Positions 19,336-28,609 of a stretch of DNA of 64,000 bases are shown here, one piece after another. The number at the start of each line of letters is the position of its first letter. Position 1 is the first letter of the stretch. The notes below the pieces were generated by a model. The model saw only the letters and a list, made by a program, of their open reading frames with translations. It made no database searches and was not told the DNA's origin. Where the stretch lies: the NCBI GenBank assembly GCA_024704765.1, contig JAKMXF010000133.1, positions 682,001 to 746,000 of the forward strand, written 5' to 3'. Made by a program: the position numbers and the translations under genes. The DNA is from Oopsacas minuta. Lineage: Eukaryota; Porifera; Hexactinellida; Lyssacinosida; Leucopsacidae.

Positions 19336-20568
19336 ATGGCGAGTGTAGGTAAAGATAACGACGAGTTCCTAACACAAATTGAATCTACTCGGACCGAGCT
19401 GAGAGATAAATTCTCTAAGGTTTATAATCTCCTAAAAGAGAAAGAAGAAGGTCTCTTAATTCAGTTGAAAGAAATTGAGGATTCGTACTTAAGAGAAAAT
19501 AAGAGATTAAGTGATGAGAAAAAAGAACTCTTAGGTACGAAAGAACATCTACAAACCAACATAAGAAGAAATAGGAATCAAACCACACTACAGGAAATGC
19601 TATCTCCTCTTGAAGATAAGCTGAGAAAACTAGAAAATGAAAGAGATGATGATATGCAACGAATAGAATTGATCTGGGAGAGGGAAGGAGAACTAGAATC
19701 AATTTTAGAAGTACTCTGCTCTATTAGACTATCTAAAGTGATGGATTATAACAAAAGCACACCTGTACTCTTTGGTTGTAAATACAGGCAAAATTCAGTT
19801 GAACCAGGCGAATTCAATTATCCTACCGCTGTAAAAATACACCCAAGAACGAATAACATGTACGTATGCGATGAAGCTAGAAGTCGTATACAAGTGTTCA
19901 ATATGCATTGTGAATTCTTATTCTCGTTTTCGGAGAATATGAACTTTCCCGCTGGTATTTGTTTTTACAATGACAAAGTCTACGTAACTCAGTTTTTAGG
20001 TCACAAAATCAATGTTTATTCTGTTAAATCTAACTTTATTACATCAGTAGGAAGATGGGGAAATAAAGAATCACAGTTTGATTCTCCTTTAGGAATTGAT
20101 ATTTCTGAAAGTAGAAAGAAGCTTTATATTTGCGATAGAAATAATAACAGAGTCCAGATTTTGAATACTGATCTTTCTTTTAACGCATTTATCACGGGAT
20201 TTAGGTGGCCAATTGATCTTAGAGTTGTGAAAGAAGAAATCTTTATTCTAGACAGGAGGAACCCCTGTCTCCATGTTTATGATCATGAACGTAAATTAAT
20301 TAGAGAGTTTATTTCTTTCGGTTATTTTTCGTATCAGGTATCTAATACATCACACCTCTGTATCGACTTCCGTTCAAATATTCTCATGACTGATCGTACA
20401 GCTTGTTGTGTTCTGGTATTTTCTAGAGATGGTAAACTGGTTCAGAAATTCGGGAACAAAGGTGATAATGCTGGTGAATTTCAGTCTCCAAGAGGAATTG
20501 CTATTGATTCGGAGGGGAGGATTGTTGTAGTGTCTTCCAATCCAAATCATTGTATTCAATTCTTCTAG
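19336..20568 (+). CDS. Coiled-coil protein with C-terminal NHL beta-propeller
   Basis: The protein has 410 residues. Residues 1-135 are a long, highly charged coiled coil (KVYNLLKEKEEGLLIQLKE, KDRLRKLENERDD-like heptads). Residues 150-410 hold about five to six NHL repeats: EPGEFNYPTAVKIHPRTNN, MYVCDEARSRIQVFN, SQFDSPLGIDISES, LYICDRNNNRVQIL and GEFQSPRGIAIDSEGRIVVV. The order coiled coil-NHL is that of TRIM-NHL proteins, but RING and B-box zinc fingers are missing, and I saw no upstream exon with them. NHL propellers bind RNA or protein partners; no partner can be inferred here. Related NHL sequence occurs as a remnant at 40.4 kb and perhaps in the caspase-like gene. Confidence 0.8.
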   Translation: MASVGKDNDEFLTQIESTRTELRDKFSKVYNLLKEKEEGLLIQLKEIEDSYLRENKRLSDEKKELLGTKEHLQTNIRRNRNQTTLQEMLSPLEDKLRKLENERDDDMQRIELIWEREGELESILEVLCSIRLSKVMDYNKSTPVLFGCKYRQNSVEPGEFNYPTAVKIHPRTNNMYVCDEARSRIQVFNMHCEFLFSFSENMNFPAGICFYNDKVYVTQFLGHKINVYSVKSNFITSVGRWGNKESQFDSPLGIDISESRKKLYICDRNNNRVQILNTDLSFNAFITGFRWPIDLRVVKEEIFILDRRNPCLHVYDHERKLIREFISFGYFSYQVSNTSHLCIDFRSNILMTDRTACCVLVFSRDGKLVQKFGNKGDNAGEFQSPRGIAIDSEGRIVVVSSNPNHCIQFF

Positions 20569-21204
20569 CTTTTCAAATGTTTGCAACAGGTACCTTATGG
20601 ATTTATTCGAATTTATATATTTTATATAATTAGAAACTAGGTTTTCAGTGTAAATTTACTTTCTACTGTGTATACTATTTAATAGAGTAAAACCCGTTAA
20701 TGCGAATTTCCTAATAAGACGTACAAATAATTGTACACAATAATTCACTACAGTGGAAATCCTATTTGTGTTACTCCGGATGACTCATTCTACATTAGAG
20801 TGTTATTTTCAAGGAGCTGGAGCATATTCGATATATTTAGTGAAGTTTTATTGAATTCTATTTACTTCCTTGATAAACACGATAAATACATAGTTAGACG
20901 ACAATTTCAACTTTGCATACCGTACATCCTTTCCTTGACAACGGACAAACAAACAGACAAATAATTGAGAATTAGTAATATAGATTATTACAGTTATAAT
21001 GTTTCACCTACGCATCTACGAAAATTGTATTTCAAAAAAAGTATGTTTACCCTCTCGCATTAAGTTTATACGTATTTAGTTATTTGCATGTACTAATGCA
21101 CACATAGTTTATATGTATACTTGAGAATAATTATTTAACATACTTGGATAGTTATTATTTTAATTGGAAAACACTTTAATTGATAAATAATAAACGTGAA
21201 TAAT
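20569..21204. repeat. Spacer with a copy of dispersed repeat family A
   Basis: From about 20825 to 20985 the sequence (ATTCGATATATTTAGTGAAG, TTATTGAATTCTATTTAC, CTTGACAACGGACAA, AATTGAGAATTAGTAATATA) matches copies at 23860-24060 and 56670-56860. No terminal inverted repeats or ORF are visible. A single pogo-like end with CCCGTTAATGCGAATTTCC lies near 20690. Confidence 0.6.
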
Positions 21205-22692
21205 TTACTTGAAGAAGTATTCAAAATATTTCCTGGGACTCCCATAAGGAACAAGACGATTATACGTGAGTAATGTTAACAGAATGATAGCTATTACTAT
21301 TCCATCCATAGAAGCGTATGTAACCTGAGGTCCGTATCTGAAATATAACGGCACTAAGATGAGAGGTCCCAGTCCACGACCCAGAGACGCACTTGAACCA
21401 ATTATACCAAGTATTAAACCTGGGGGATGTGGTCCTATTATTTTGGAAGCGAGGATAATTGTTATAGCATAGATAATAGGGAAAGCTAGAAAAAATATGA
21501 CAGGAGCCAAGAAGAATTGGACTACGTTAAGTTTAGGAACAGTTAAGCACCAAGATTGTCTGAAATAGTCACAACCTACTATTTCTAAACTGTGATTATA
21601 GCCCATCTGATGAATAGGTTCTGGAATAGATCCAGGCCATGGAATATATATGAAGAATGATAAACTCAATACCAAAAATGCAATCAAATACACCATTCTT
21701 TCTGACATGCATTTTAACATTCTCTTCATGAATATTATACCAACATATGATGCTACACCAGAAATTATAAGGATAATGTTATTGTAGGAAATAGCTTGCT
21801 CCTTAGTCCATGCAAACTCGTCCATAGAATATGGACTGATGAGAGCATCGGTAATGGCCACTAACAGATGAGATACAAATGTAGAAATTCCCAATGAGAA
21901 TAATGGTAGTTTATCATAAGGAGCATTTGGGAGTTTATTGTTTGTGTGTATTTCTTCTATGGAAGTTTCACTGCTAAGTAATGGATCAAATTCTTGAGAT
22001 TTTGCATAACAATTATTGCACTTCTTTCTTGATGTTAGAGGATTCACAATAAACTCTTTAAACCAAAACATTAACACAAAGTTAATGAATGCCAATAACG
22101 CAATGATGAAACTAGGAGCAGTGTACAGATTAAATGATACATTAATATATGGGATTATGTAACCAGGATATCCTAGTGGTTGACATAACAAGCCAATAAT
22201 TGGACCTAAAACAAAGCTAATTGGGATTGTTTGGAACAAATTCGACAGTATGACACTGCGCTCTTGCAAGGTAGTAGCGCTAGTGATGTATGAATTTATA
22301 ACAGCTTTGCTACTAGCTGATATGCCCATCAAAAACCGCGATATCAGAATCATCCAAATTGCCAAATTTGGAGGAAACAGATTACAGCAAGAATAGAGAA
22401 GATTGCATAATGTTAATAACATCAAATTGAAGCATATAGGTTGTCTGGTAGAAACGCGATTATACCAAAACCCAAATATTGGAGAAGAGAGGACAATCCC
22501 GATTGGGAATACACCGATAACCCAGCTGTAAAATACGTCAGATACTTCCGGGTTCAAAACTTTCAAGTAAGGATATAGGTAGGTAACCTTTGAAGCATTG
22601 TTAATTTGAATGATGAATAACACTAAATACAGCTGTCGAATGGACCACCATCTTCGAGTTCTGAAAGACCGAAAAATTTCTTCTAGAGACAT
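21205..22692 (-). CDS. MFS transporter of the MFSD8/CLN7 type
   Basis: The protein has 495 residues with about twelve membrane segments. It begins with WWSIRQLYLVLFIIQI and YSWVIGVFPIGIVLSSPIFG, matches MFSD8 at the loop-2/3 signature (SPIFGFWYNR), at RFLMGISASSKAVINSY and at TSATTLQERSVILSN, and has a long loop in the middle and a luminal loop before helix 9. MFSD8/CLN7 sits in late endosomes and lysosomes and conducts chloride. A Cys-rich stretch in the central loop (KKCNNCYAKSQEFDPLL) holds an acidic dileucine-like signal (EFDPLLSS), suitable for lysosomal sorting. Whether it is a strict orthologue or a sister MFSD is uncertain. Confidence 0.75.
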   Translation of the reverse strand: MSLEEIFRSFRTRRWWSIRQLYLVLFIIQINNASKVTYLYPYLKVLNPEVSDVFYSWVIGVFPIGIVLSSPIFGFWYNRVSTRQPICFNLMLLTLCNLLYSCCNLFPPNLAIWMILISRFLMGISASSKAVINSYITSATTLQERSVILSNLFQTIPISFVLGPIIGLLCQPLGYPGYIIPYINVSFNLYTAPSFIIALLAFINFVLMFWFKEFIVNPLTSRKKCNNCYAKSQEFDPLLSSETSIEEIHTNNKLPNAPYDKLPLFSLGISTFVSHLLVAITDALISPYSMDEFAWTKEQAISYNNIILIISGVASYVGIIFMKRMLKCMSERMVYLIAFLVLSLSFFIYIPWPGSIPEPIHQMGYNHSLEIVGCDYFRQSWCLTVPKLNVVQFFLAPVIFFLAFPIIYAITIILASKIIGPHPPGLILGIIGSSASLGRGLGPLILVPLYFRYGPQVTYASMDGIVIAIILLTLLTYNRLVPYGSPRKYFEYFFK

Positions 22693-23742
22693 GTCTATTT
22701 TCTAAAGAACTACTTAGTATATTCCAATTGAGACTGGTGCAATTGATCAACTAAGGTTATATGGATGATAGGAACTGTTACTTATTGGTTGAGCGTGTAT
22801 ATTTTGATCAGAAAAACGATCTAGAATTTTGATCAGAATTCATATTCTACTCCCTACTTTAGGTCAGTGTCTCTCAAGTTATTTTTCGAGATGTTGAGGT
22901 TAATTTTTTAGATTAGCTGAAAAACTAGTCCCTAAAAATCTACAGTCCTACATTTATAAATAATTTCAAATTTTATCAGAAAATGTAGAAATCTTTATGT
23001 ATTAATATTTCTTCGTTATCTGATCAAAATTATACTTTTCTGGCCAAGTATATACAGTCTCATAATGGTGATATTTATTCACATTCCAAAAGATGTCTTA
23101 TACCTGGATCAGTGAATATAGTTTCGCATTAAGACATATTTCGAACTCCCAACTATGGTATTTCCCAAATTAATGCCATTTAACGTGCTTGCTACTCGTT
23201 GAAAAACGAGGTTAGTCAATTATTATACTCTAACCTGAGTTGATCAATTGCCAATATAAGGTACAATGGAACCTGCTATAACGGATACTCTATCTAGCCG
23301 TAACTTGTCATACATACTAAGCTAACGAGCTAACCTACGGATTTGATGAAATACAAATAACTTTTTTGCTTAGTTAGAATCCCAATATTTTATAGATATT
23401 TTTGCCATTGTTTATTAGTACTCACATTCTTTGCATCATGATAATAATACAATTATCATTATTGAATAGTATATTATTGATGACAATGTCCTAAGCATGC
23501 AATGCATTGACAAATAGTCAGCACATGGAATTAATAAAACGTAACATAATCCCAACTGATTGCCTTTGTTGAAATACCGTTATTATGGTGGCTGCTATGA
23601 ATTTCCACTTTTTGTGATTGTTTGTCTTTTTGAATAGAAATTATATTTTTATAGCATTCTATATATTTTCATATTTGGATAGACACTTGCGATCATTCAG
23701 TAATTATGTTTACTGTAACTCCTATTATTTAAGATGTCCAAT

Positions 23743-23810
23743 GACATGGACGATGTGCAGGTGCGTACGAAAACTAGCAACCCATTAAACATGTTAATCG
23801 CCCTTTCTAT
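23743..23810. repeat. Dispersed repeat family B, short copy
   Basis: ATGACATGGACGATGTGCAGG followed by GTGCGTACGAAAACTAGC resembles 26608-26720 and 44411-44530. Only the left half is recognisable. Confidence 0.4.
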
Positions 23811-23857
23811 ATAAAATCAATCCATGCTAGAGATGAGGTTATTATCACATGACTAGG

Positions 23858-24060
23858 TCAAAAGTGTGAAAATCAGATTCAGTTTACTCGATAAATTTTT
23901 ATTGAATTTTATTTACTTCCTTGAATTACACACGATATTATTATGTATAGTTGGGCAACATTCATTTCTATTTCAAAATAGTATATCATAAATCCTTTTC
24001 TTGACAACGGACAATCAGACATAACAACAATTGAGATTTGATAGAGTACAGATTAAATCA
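23858..24060. repeat. Dispersed repeat family A, copy 2
   Basis: It shares AAAAGTGTGAAAATCAGATTCAG, TTTTATTGAATTTTATTTAC, TTCTTGACAACGGACAA and AACAACAATTGAGATTTGAT, in the same order, with 56668-56862 and, less completely, 20825-20985. Confidence 0.65.
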
Positions 24061-24470
24061 TAGCCTATCATTATATTTAAATATCACAATCTCTAATCGA
24101 ACCATTCAAATTCTGTTTTCCCCAAATCGAGGTAACTGGAGTTTTTACGATTATGGAATATGTTCTGTCTAAAGTCTCATCCTGAACTAATTACTTGATT
24201 TACTTCATAGAACTGTTTGCGCATAATGTCCTACAGGTTCTTGGTGGGAGACTTGTTGGTATCAGTAAAAGTGGGTTGGATATTATAAATACAATAATTG
24301 GTTTGCTATGACAATTTGTAATAGAGCTTTCTATTCTACACAAAGATATCTATCAAAGGTTTCGATAAAAATGGCTGTTCGCAGCTGTAACCGTGCAGCT
24401 CAAAAATTGCGCAATAATTCATTAATCGTGTTTTATTAGATAGATTGCATTAGCGTACATTTTATTATTA

Positions 24471-25448
24471 ATGACTTCAGAGTCTAAATACAAAGATTAT
24501 GAAACTACCGAGCAGAGACGACGATCATTCCAGAATTATCCCAAATCATATCCCACTATTCAACGTCTAGTAGAAGCTGGATTTTTCTATGTAGGCGTAA
24601 CTACTGAGGATGACGACTGTCAATGCTATTCCTGTGGTGTGAAACTATTCAATTGGGCCGAGAAGGATGATCCTATGAAAGAGCATCGAAAGTTTAGACC
24701 GAACTGTAAGGTTGTCAAGCTAACTAATAATCCTGAAAGCATGGCTTCTGGGGCTACATGGGGCTCTCCAAGTGCGAAATACTCACCTAACAATTCAGAC
24801 ATTCCTCATTCAGACCCTGCTCACCCTGTTCCCCTGCCTCATCCACTTTTTTACAGTCCAATCCTGTTATCAACGCAAAGTAAGCAACAATTGTATGCAG
24901 ATTTAAATGTAATCAATCATGTACCCAGCAAGACATCAAGCAAGGAATCTATGTATTCAGCATATCAACAAGAAAAACCACCTGATGAAGAGCCTAATAC
25001 TATTGTTCAGTCTCCTTCCCAATACATGCAAAGCCATCTGTATGAAGCTAACCGTCCAAATGTGTATAACACGTCACAAGGTGACGTTCCACCACTTTCC
25101 CCACGTGCTGGAATTCATCAAAAAACTCCTTCAGCTGTGAGACTACCAATTCAATCAGATTGTTATCCTGACTCCAGTCAACCCACTTATTACAAACCAC
25201 CCCATGGACCACAACTTGGACTTTGTCGTACATCTCCAGCAAGAATCGACTCTTTGCGCACTGGTCCCTTACAGTCCAATGGATCTGATAATTTAATGTA
25301 CAGTACCGTGACTAATGGAGGAGGTTATAGACCCCAGTACTCATTCATAAATGAAAATTATGCTCTACGGACCCCAATTACACCAACATATTCTCAACAG
25401 TTTCTTGCACGCCCCTCAAACGGATCTAGTTATTATCCTAATTATTGA
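24471..25448 (+). CDS. Single-BIR protein 1 of a tandem cluster
   Basis: The protein has 325 residues. Residues 15-80 are a BIR zinc fold: EAGFFYVGVTTEDDDCQCYSC, FNWAEKDDPMKEHRKFRPNC, with zinc ligands C52, C55, H72 and C79. The remaining 240 residues are Pro/Ser/Tyr/Asn-rich and probably disordered. BIR proteins bind caspases or other partners (IAPs) or act in mitosis (survivin); there is no RING, UBA or CARD, so E3 ligase activity is not expected. Residue 69 is Pro-Met rather than the usual Pro-Trp. It is the most divergent of the three neighbouring genes. Single exon; the start is the first ATG and lies just before the domain. Confidence 0.85.
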   Translation: MTSESKYKDYETTEQRRRSFQNYPKSYPTIQRLVEAGFFYVGVTTEDDDCQCYSCGVKLFNWAEKDDPMKEHRKFRPNCKVVKLTNNPESMASGATWGSPSAKYSPNNSDIPHSDPAHPVPLPHPLFYSPILLSTQSKQQLYADLNVINHVPSKTSSKESMYSAYQQEKPPDEEPNTIVQSPSQYMQSHLYEANRPNVYNTSQGDVPPLSPRAGIHQKTPSAVRLPIQSDCYPDSSQPTYYKPPHGPQLGLCRTSPARIDSLRTGPLQSNGSDNLMYSTVTNGGGYRPQYSFINENYALRTPITPTYSQQFLARPSNGSSYYPNY

Positions 25449-27010
25449 TTTATTCTACTTAGATTGTGATTTATGTACATATTTTATTTTGAACTAAAAT
25501 ACACTGATACTAAATATTTTATCATGTATCTCTACCTTATACATTCTCAGTTCTTGAAACTTGTTTGTGAATATTCTTTGTTATACATTTTCTTATTAGT
25601 GTTATATTCATGTGTATGTATCTATCTCTATACAAATATTCCATAAGAGGATAATTCACACCTGCCAACCATTGTTGCATCATCCCTAGATTGAGAAAAT
25701 ACTTCGGCTAAAATAGCTGCTATCATATACTTATCTATTGCCTGGATATTTGCGATAGCATGGCCATGGCCAAGATGAAACTGCAAGCAAATATTAGTAA
25801 TTTTTTGAGTCATTGATGCTATTTTTAATCAGGAAAACATTGACCTGGAATTTTATGCAACGATATAGTCATAATAACTAATGTTTAATTATTTCGGTAA
25901 TTCACCTACATGTACCCTAAAGTTTAAGCCATTCAGGAATTCAATATAACAAAACATCTTATGTATGTGATCAATTCATGATCGTATATATTATCATAGA
26001 TGATGATGATTCCCTTCAAGGCAGTCTCAAATTTGAGTCTAAATTTATTCATCAAAGATTTGTACATACGATTCGCCTTCTCCTACAGCTTTTCCAATAA
26101 CAATGTACAAAAATATATAATAAATAGTCACTGGAGATATTTGCACGATTTTAGCTTGTTTTGGCAAACTAAAAAGTAATCAAATTGATTAGACAGGAAA
26201 ATATTACGATTCATTTAATAAAATGATCAACAGATACAGGTTGATATCCACATTTGTCTACCGACATTTTGGCCTATTTTGGGTGAATTTGGACAATTTT
26301 AGGTATAAAGAATATTCATCAAAAGTTTTAGGCTAATTATTGATGACATTGAATCTAACATCAATCTAAGATATGACAGTACCATAATTAATTGATTATT
26401 GCTAAACACATACACATTGCATTTGATTGTGTCTATAGGAATTTCTCTGTTAAAACTATCCTTTAAATTGATATCTCCATTAATTAACCCAAGTGAGTCA
26501 GTGAATTAATTACGTATTTACAGTGTAAGTATGTAATTCATACGAACGGAAAGTTCTAAAACAGCGAACTAATCTAGTACAGCTACTATTAGGTATCGCA
26601 TTACGTAATGGCATGGACGATGTGACGTTCATACCTCCTTCCGCGCGGCCGTTCGAAATAAAGCAGCTCGATTAACATGAAATTGGTATACAAATATACA
26701 ATTTGGGTTATTTCGAAATTAACAAATTTCCTGGCTAGACAAATAAAGCTATACATGTAACATTGTAAAATACACGCAACTGTAAAATCTTGCACACATG
26801 CAACATATTTTCATTCAACAATGTTGCATAAAGATAGAGCATGTTCTATATCCATGTACATTGTGTACAAAATTGCATCGTGTTTGGTATGTTTGGTAGG
26901 CCATGTGAAGCTAGCACAATTACGTACATGCGTTTCATAATTTCTTCTAATGTGTTTCGTAGGAAGGAATTCTATCTCCAAATTGTTCTGACAATTGCAG
27001 CCCTTCTTCA
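25449..27010. other. Spacer between BIR genes 1 and 2, with a repeat fragment
   Basis: About 1.6 kb of AT-rich DNA. A family-B repeat copy occupies about 26608-26720. Short open frames on both strands (e.g. 26811-27083 minus) overlap each other and carry no domain. Confidence 0.45.
26608..26720. repeat. Dispersed repeat family B, copy 2
   Basis: TAATGGCATGGACGATGTGACG opens the match, and GGTATACAAATATACAATTTGGG closes it; the same landmarks occur at 44411-44530. The interior is unusually GC-rich (CCTTCCGCGCGGCCG) for this DNA. Confidence 0.5.
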
Positions 27011-27904
27011 ATGCAGGATAACATTCGCCATCAAGCGTATTCTGACTTACAAGTACGCGTGAAAAGTTTTGAAACATTTCCAAACGACAAGATTGATACT
27101 TACAATCTAGCTGTTGCAGGCTTCTTCTTCACAGGTAATACTCACGACGATATGTGTAATTGTCATTATTGTGGACTAATGCTACATCAATGGGAATCCA
27201 ATGACGACCCTTGGATAGAACATGAGAAGTTTAACTCTGATTGCGCTTTTTTGAAAAGTAGAAGAGATCTTCTAGATTATTCTCTGCTCAAAAGTCCTAT
27301 AAATACTGCCAAATTAAACTCATCCACACCAGCAGCAGCTTCTGGTCAACATGAAGAGAGAACTTCAACACACATAAACTCAGAAATGAACACTAAACCA
27401 CTTTTGAAAGGTATACCTTTTTCCAAGTATCCTGAATCAAAACCACAATACAATGTACCAAATTTAACTTCTCGAGACAACCGTTATGCAGTTACAGGTA
27501 TGCCACCACGACTATCAGAGCATTCACATTTTCCAATATCACAGTATAAAACTGCAGGTATGCATTCTCAAGATAATTCTATCACTAAACCTATTTATGG
27601 CCAAGGCCAGCCTTTAATTCCATCTATGCTTGGAATAAAGTCAAAGGAAAATATACTCAACACACCACAATTCCAAACCCAAGGAAGTTATACTAGTCTA
27701 GATACACCTTTTAGAAATCCTGATCAAACTGACAATCAATTCAATCAAGATCACAGGAGAAGGCCTCCGTCTTATGTGAAAGATCAAGAAAACAAGTTTT
27801 CTGTAACAGACATGCCTCAGAAGAAATATGAGCATGGAGAACAGCCAGATTGGAAACCAGGCCAGCCATTAATTCCCAGTTTTAATCAATATTGTACTAA
27901 ATAG
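27011..27904 (+). CDS. Single-BIR protein 2 of a tandem cluster
   Basis: The protein has 297 residues. The BIR lies at 15-80: LAVAGFFFTGNTHDDMCNCHYC, LHQWESNDDPWIEHEKF, ligands C51, C54, H71, C78; all core residues including W61 and the DDPW motif are present. The tail is rich in Pro, Gln, Asn and Ser. It contains GQPLIPSMLGIKSKENIL and, at the end, GQPLIPSF, forms of the motif that is tandemly repeated in the third gene. Domain sequence is much closer to BIR protein 3 than to protein 1, so genes 2 and 3 are the younger duplication. No other domain was seen. Confidence 0.86.
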   Translation: MQDNIRHQAYSDLQVRVKSFETFPNDKIDTYNLAVAGFFFTGNTHDDMCNCHYCGLMLHQWESNDDPWIEHEKFNSDCAFLKSRRDLLDYSLLKSPINTAKLNSSTPAAASGQHEERTSTHINSEMNTKPLLKGIPFSKYPESKPQYNVPNLTSRDNRYAVTGMPPRLSEHSHFPISQYKTAGMHSQDNSITKPIYGQGQPLIPSMLGIKSKENILNTPQFQTQGSYTSLDTPFRNPDQTDNQFNQDHRRRPPSYVKDQENKFSVTDMPQKKYEHGEQPDWKPGQPLIPSFNQYCTK

Positions 27905-28609
27905 AGCTGTGCTTAACACATAACCAACACAAGGTCTAACACGCAGGAAAGTGACCTTACAACCTTCTAACAATGTATATAGAGTGTATATTTGTAATAC
28001 ATATATGTTTATATTAATTATTTACGAGTTCTGTAAATTTAGATTGCTATTTATTCTCGAACTTCTGTCCACCCGGACATATGTTTCGAGAATAATGTTG
28101 GTGATAGTCATATTCTTCTACAATCGCACTCGTTTCGAGGGTAAAACTTAATTCAAAAAATATTATTTTGGTAGAAATGGAAAATTCAAATTGGGCTAGA
28201 TATTACATGTATTTTCTCTGAAAAGCAGGTAATTCTGATTTAGGCACAATTCAGAAGGACATGACACTCTAATTTATTCGAAAATCTGAAGTAGGTAACT
28301 AAGTAGTATAGTTGAACCTTCAAGATCCGGGTACCTTCATAAACTGTGCAAGATATTTACAATCTGTTTAAAATTATTCATCCAATTTTCAAATATTTAC
28401 CCATAATAGATTTGACTGCATTTTCACGTTAAACCTTTTCTTAGCCTTCATAAACTGCGGACATCTCTATTCTATAGTGAAACATATCTTACAATTGTGG
28501 ATTTGAACACATTTGGGACTACCATAGAGCTAATGTTATTTCATAGATCCGGACACACCTCGACCACACTGCCCGGATCTCGGAGGTTCGACTGTATAAG
28601 TACGTATAC
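27905..28609. other. Spacer with a pogo-like MITE
   Basis: It separates BIR genes 2 and 3. The right part is a 290-bp element ending only 12 bp before the first ATG of gene 3. Confidence 0.5.
28309..28596. mobile_element. pogo/Tigger-like MITE upstream of BIR gene 3
   Basis: The left end AGTTGAACCTTCAAGATCCGGG pairs with the reverse-complemented right end AGTCGAACCTCCGAGATCCGGG (18 of 22 or better). Both ends are flanked by TATA, consistent with TA target duplication. It is about 288 bp with no coding capacity. Its right end supplies the sequence immediately upstream of the first ATG of the third BIR gene. Confidence 0.72.

Larger units (their letters stand above)
22693..24470. other. Long intergenic spacer with repeat fragments
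   Basis: About 1.8 kb without a supportable gene. It contains a single pogo-like end (AATGGAACCTGCTATAACGG, about 23267), a family-B repeat start (ATGACATGGACGATGTGC, about 23743) and a family-A copy (23858-24060). The rest is AT-rich with no RNA gene seen. Confidence 0.5.
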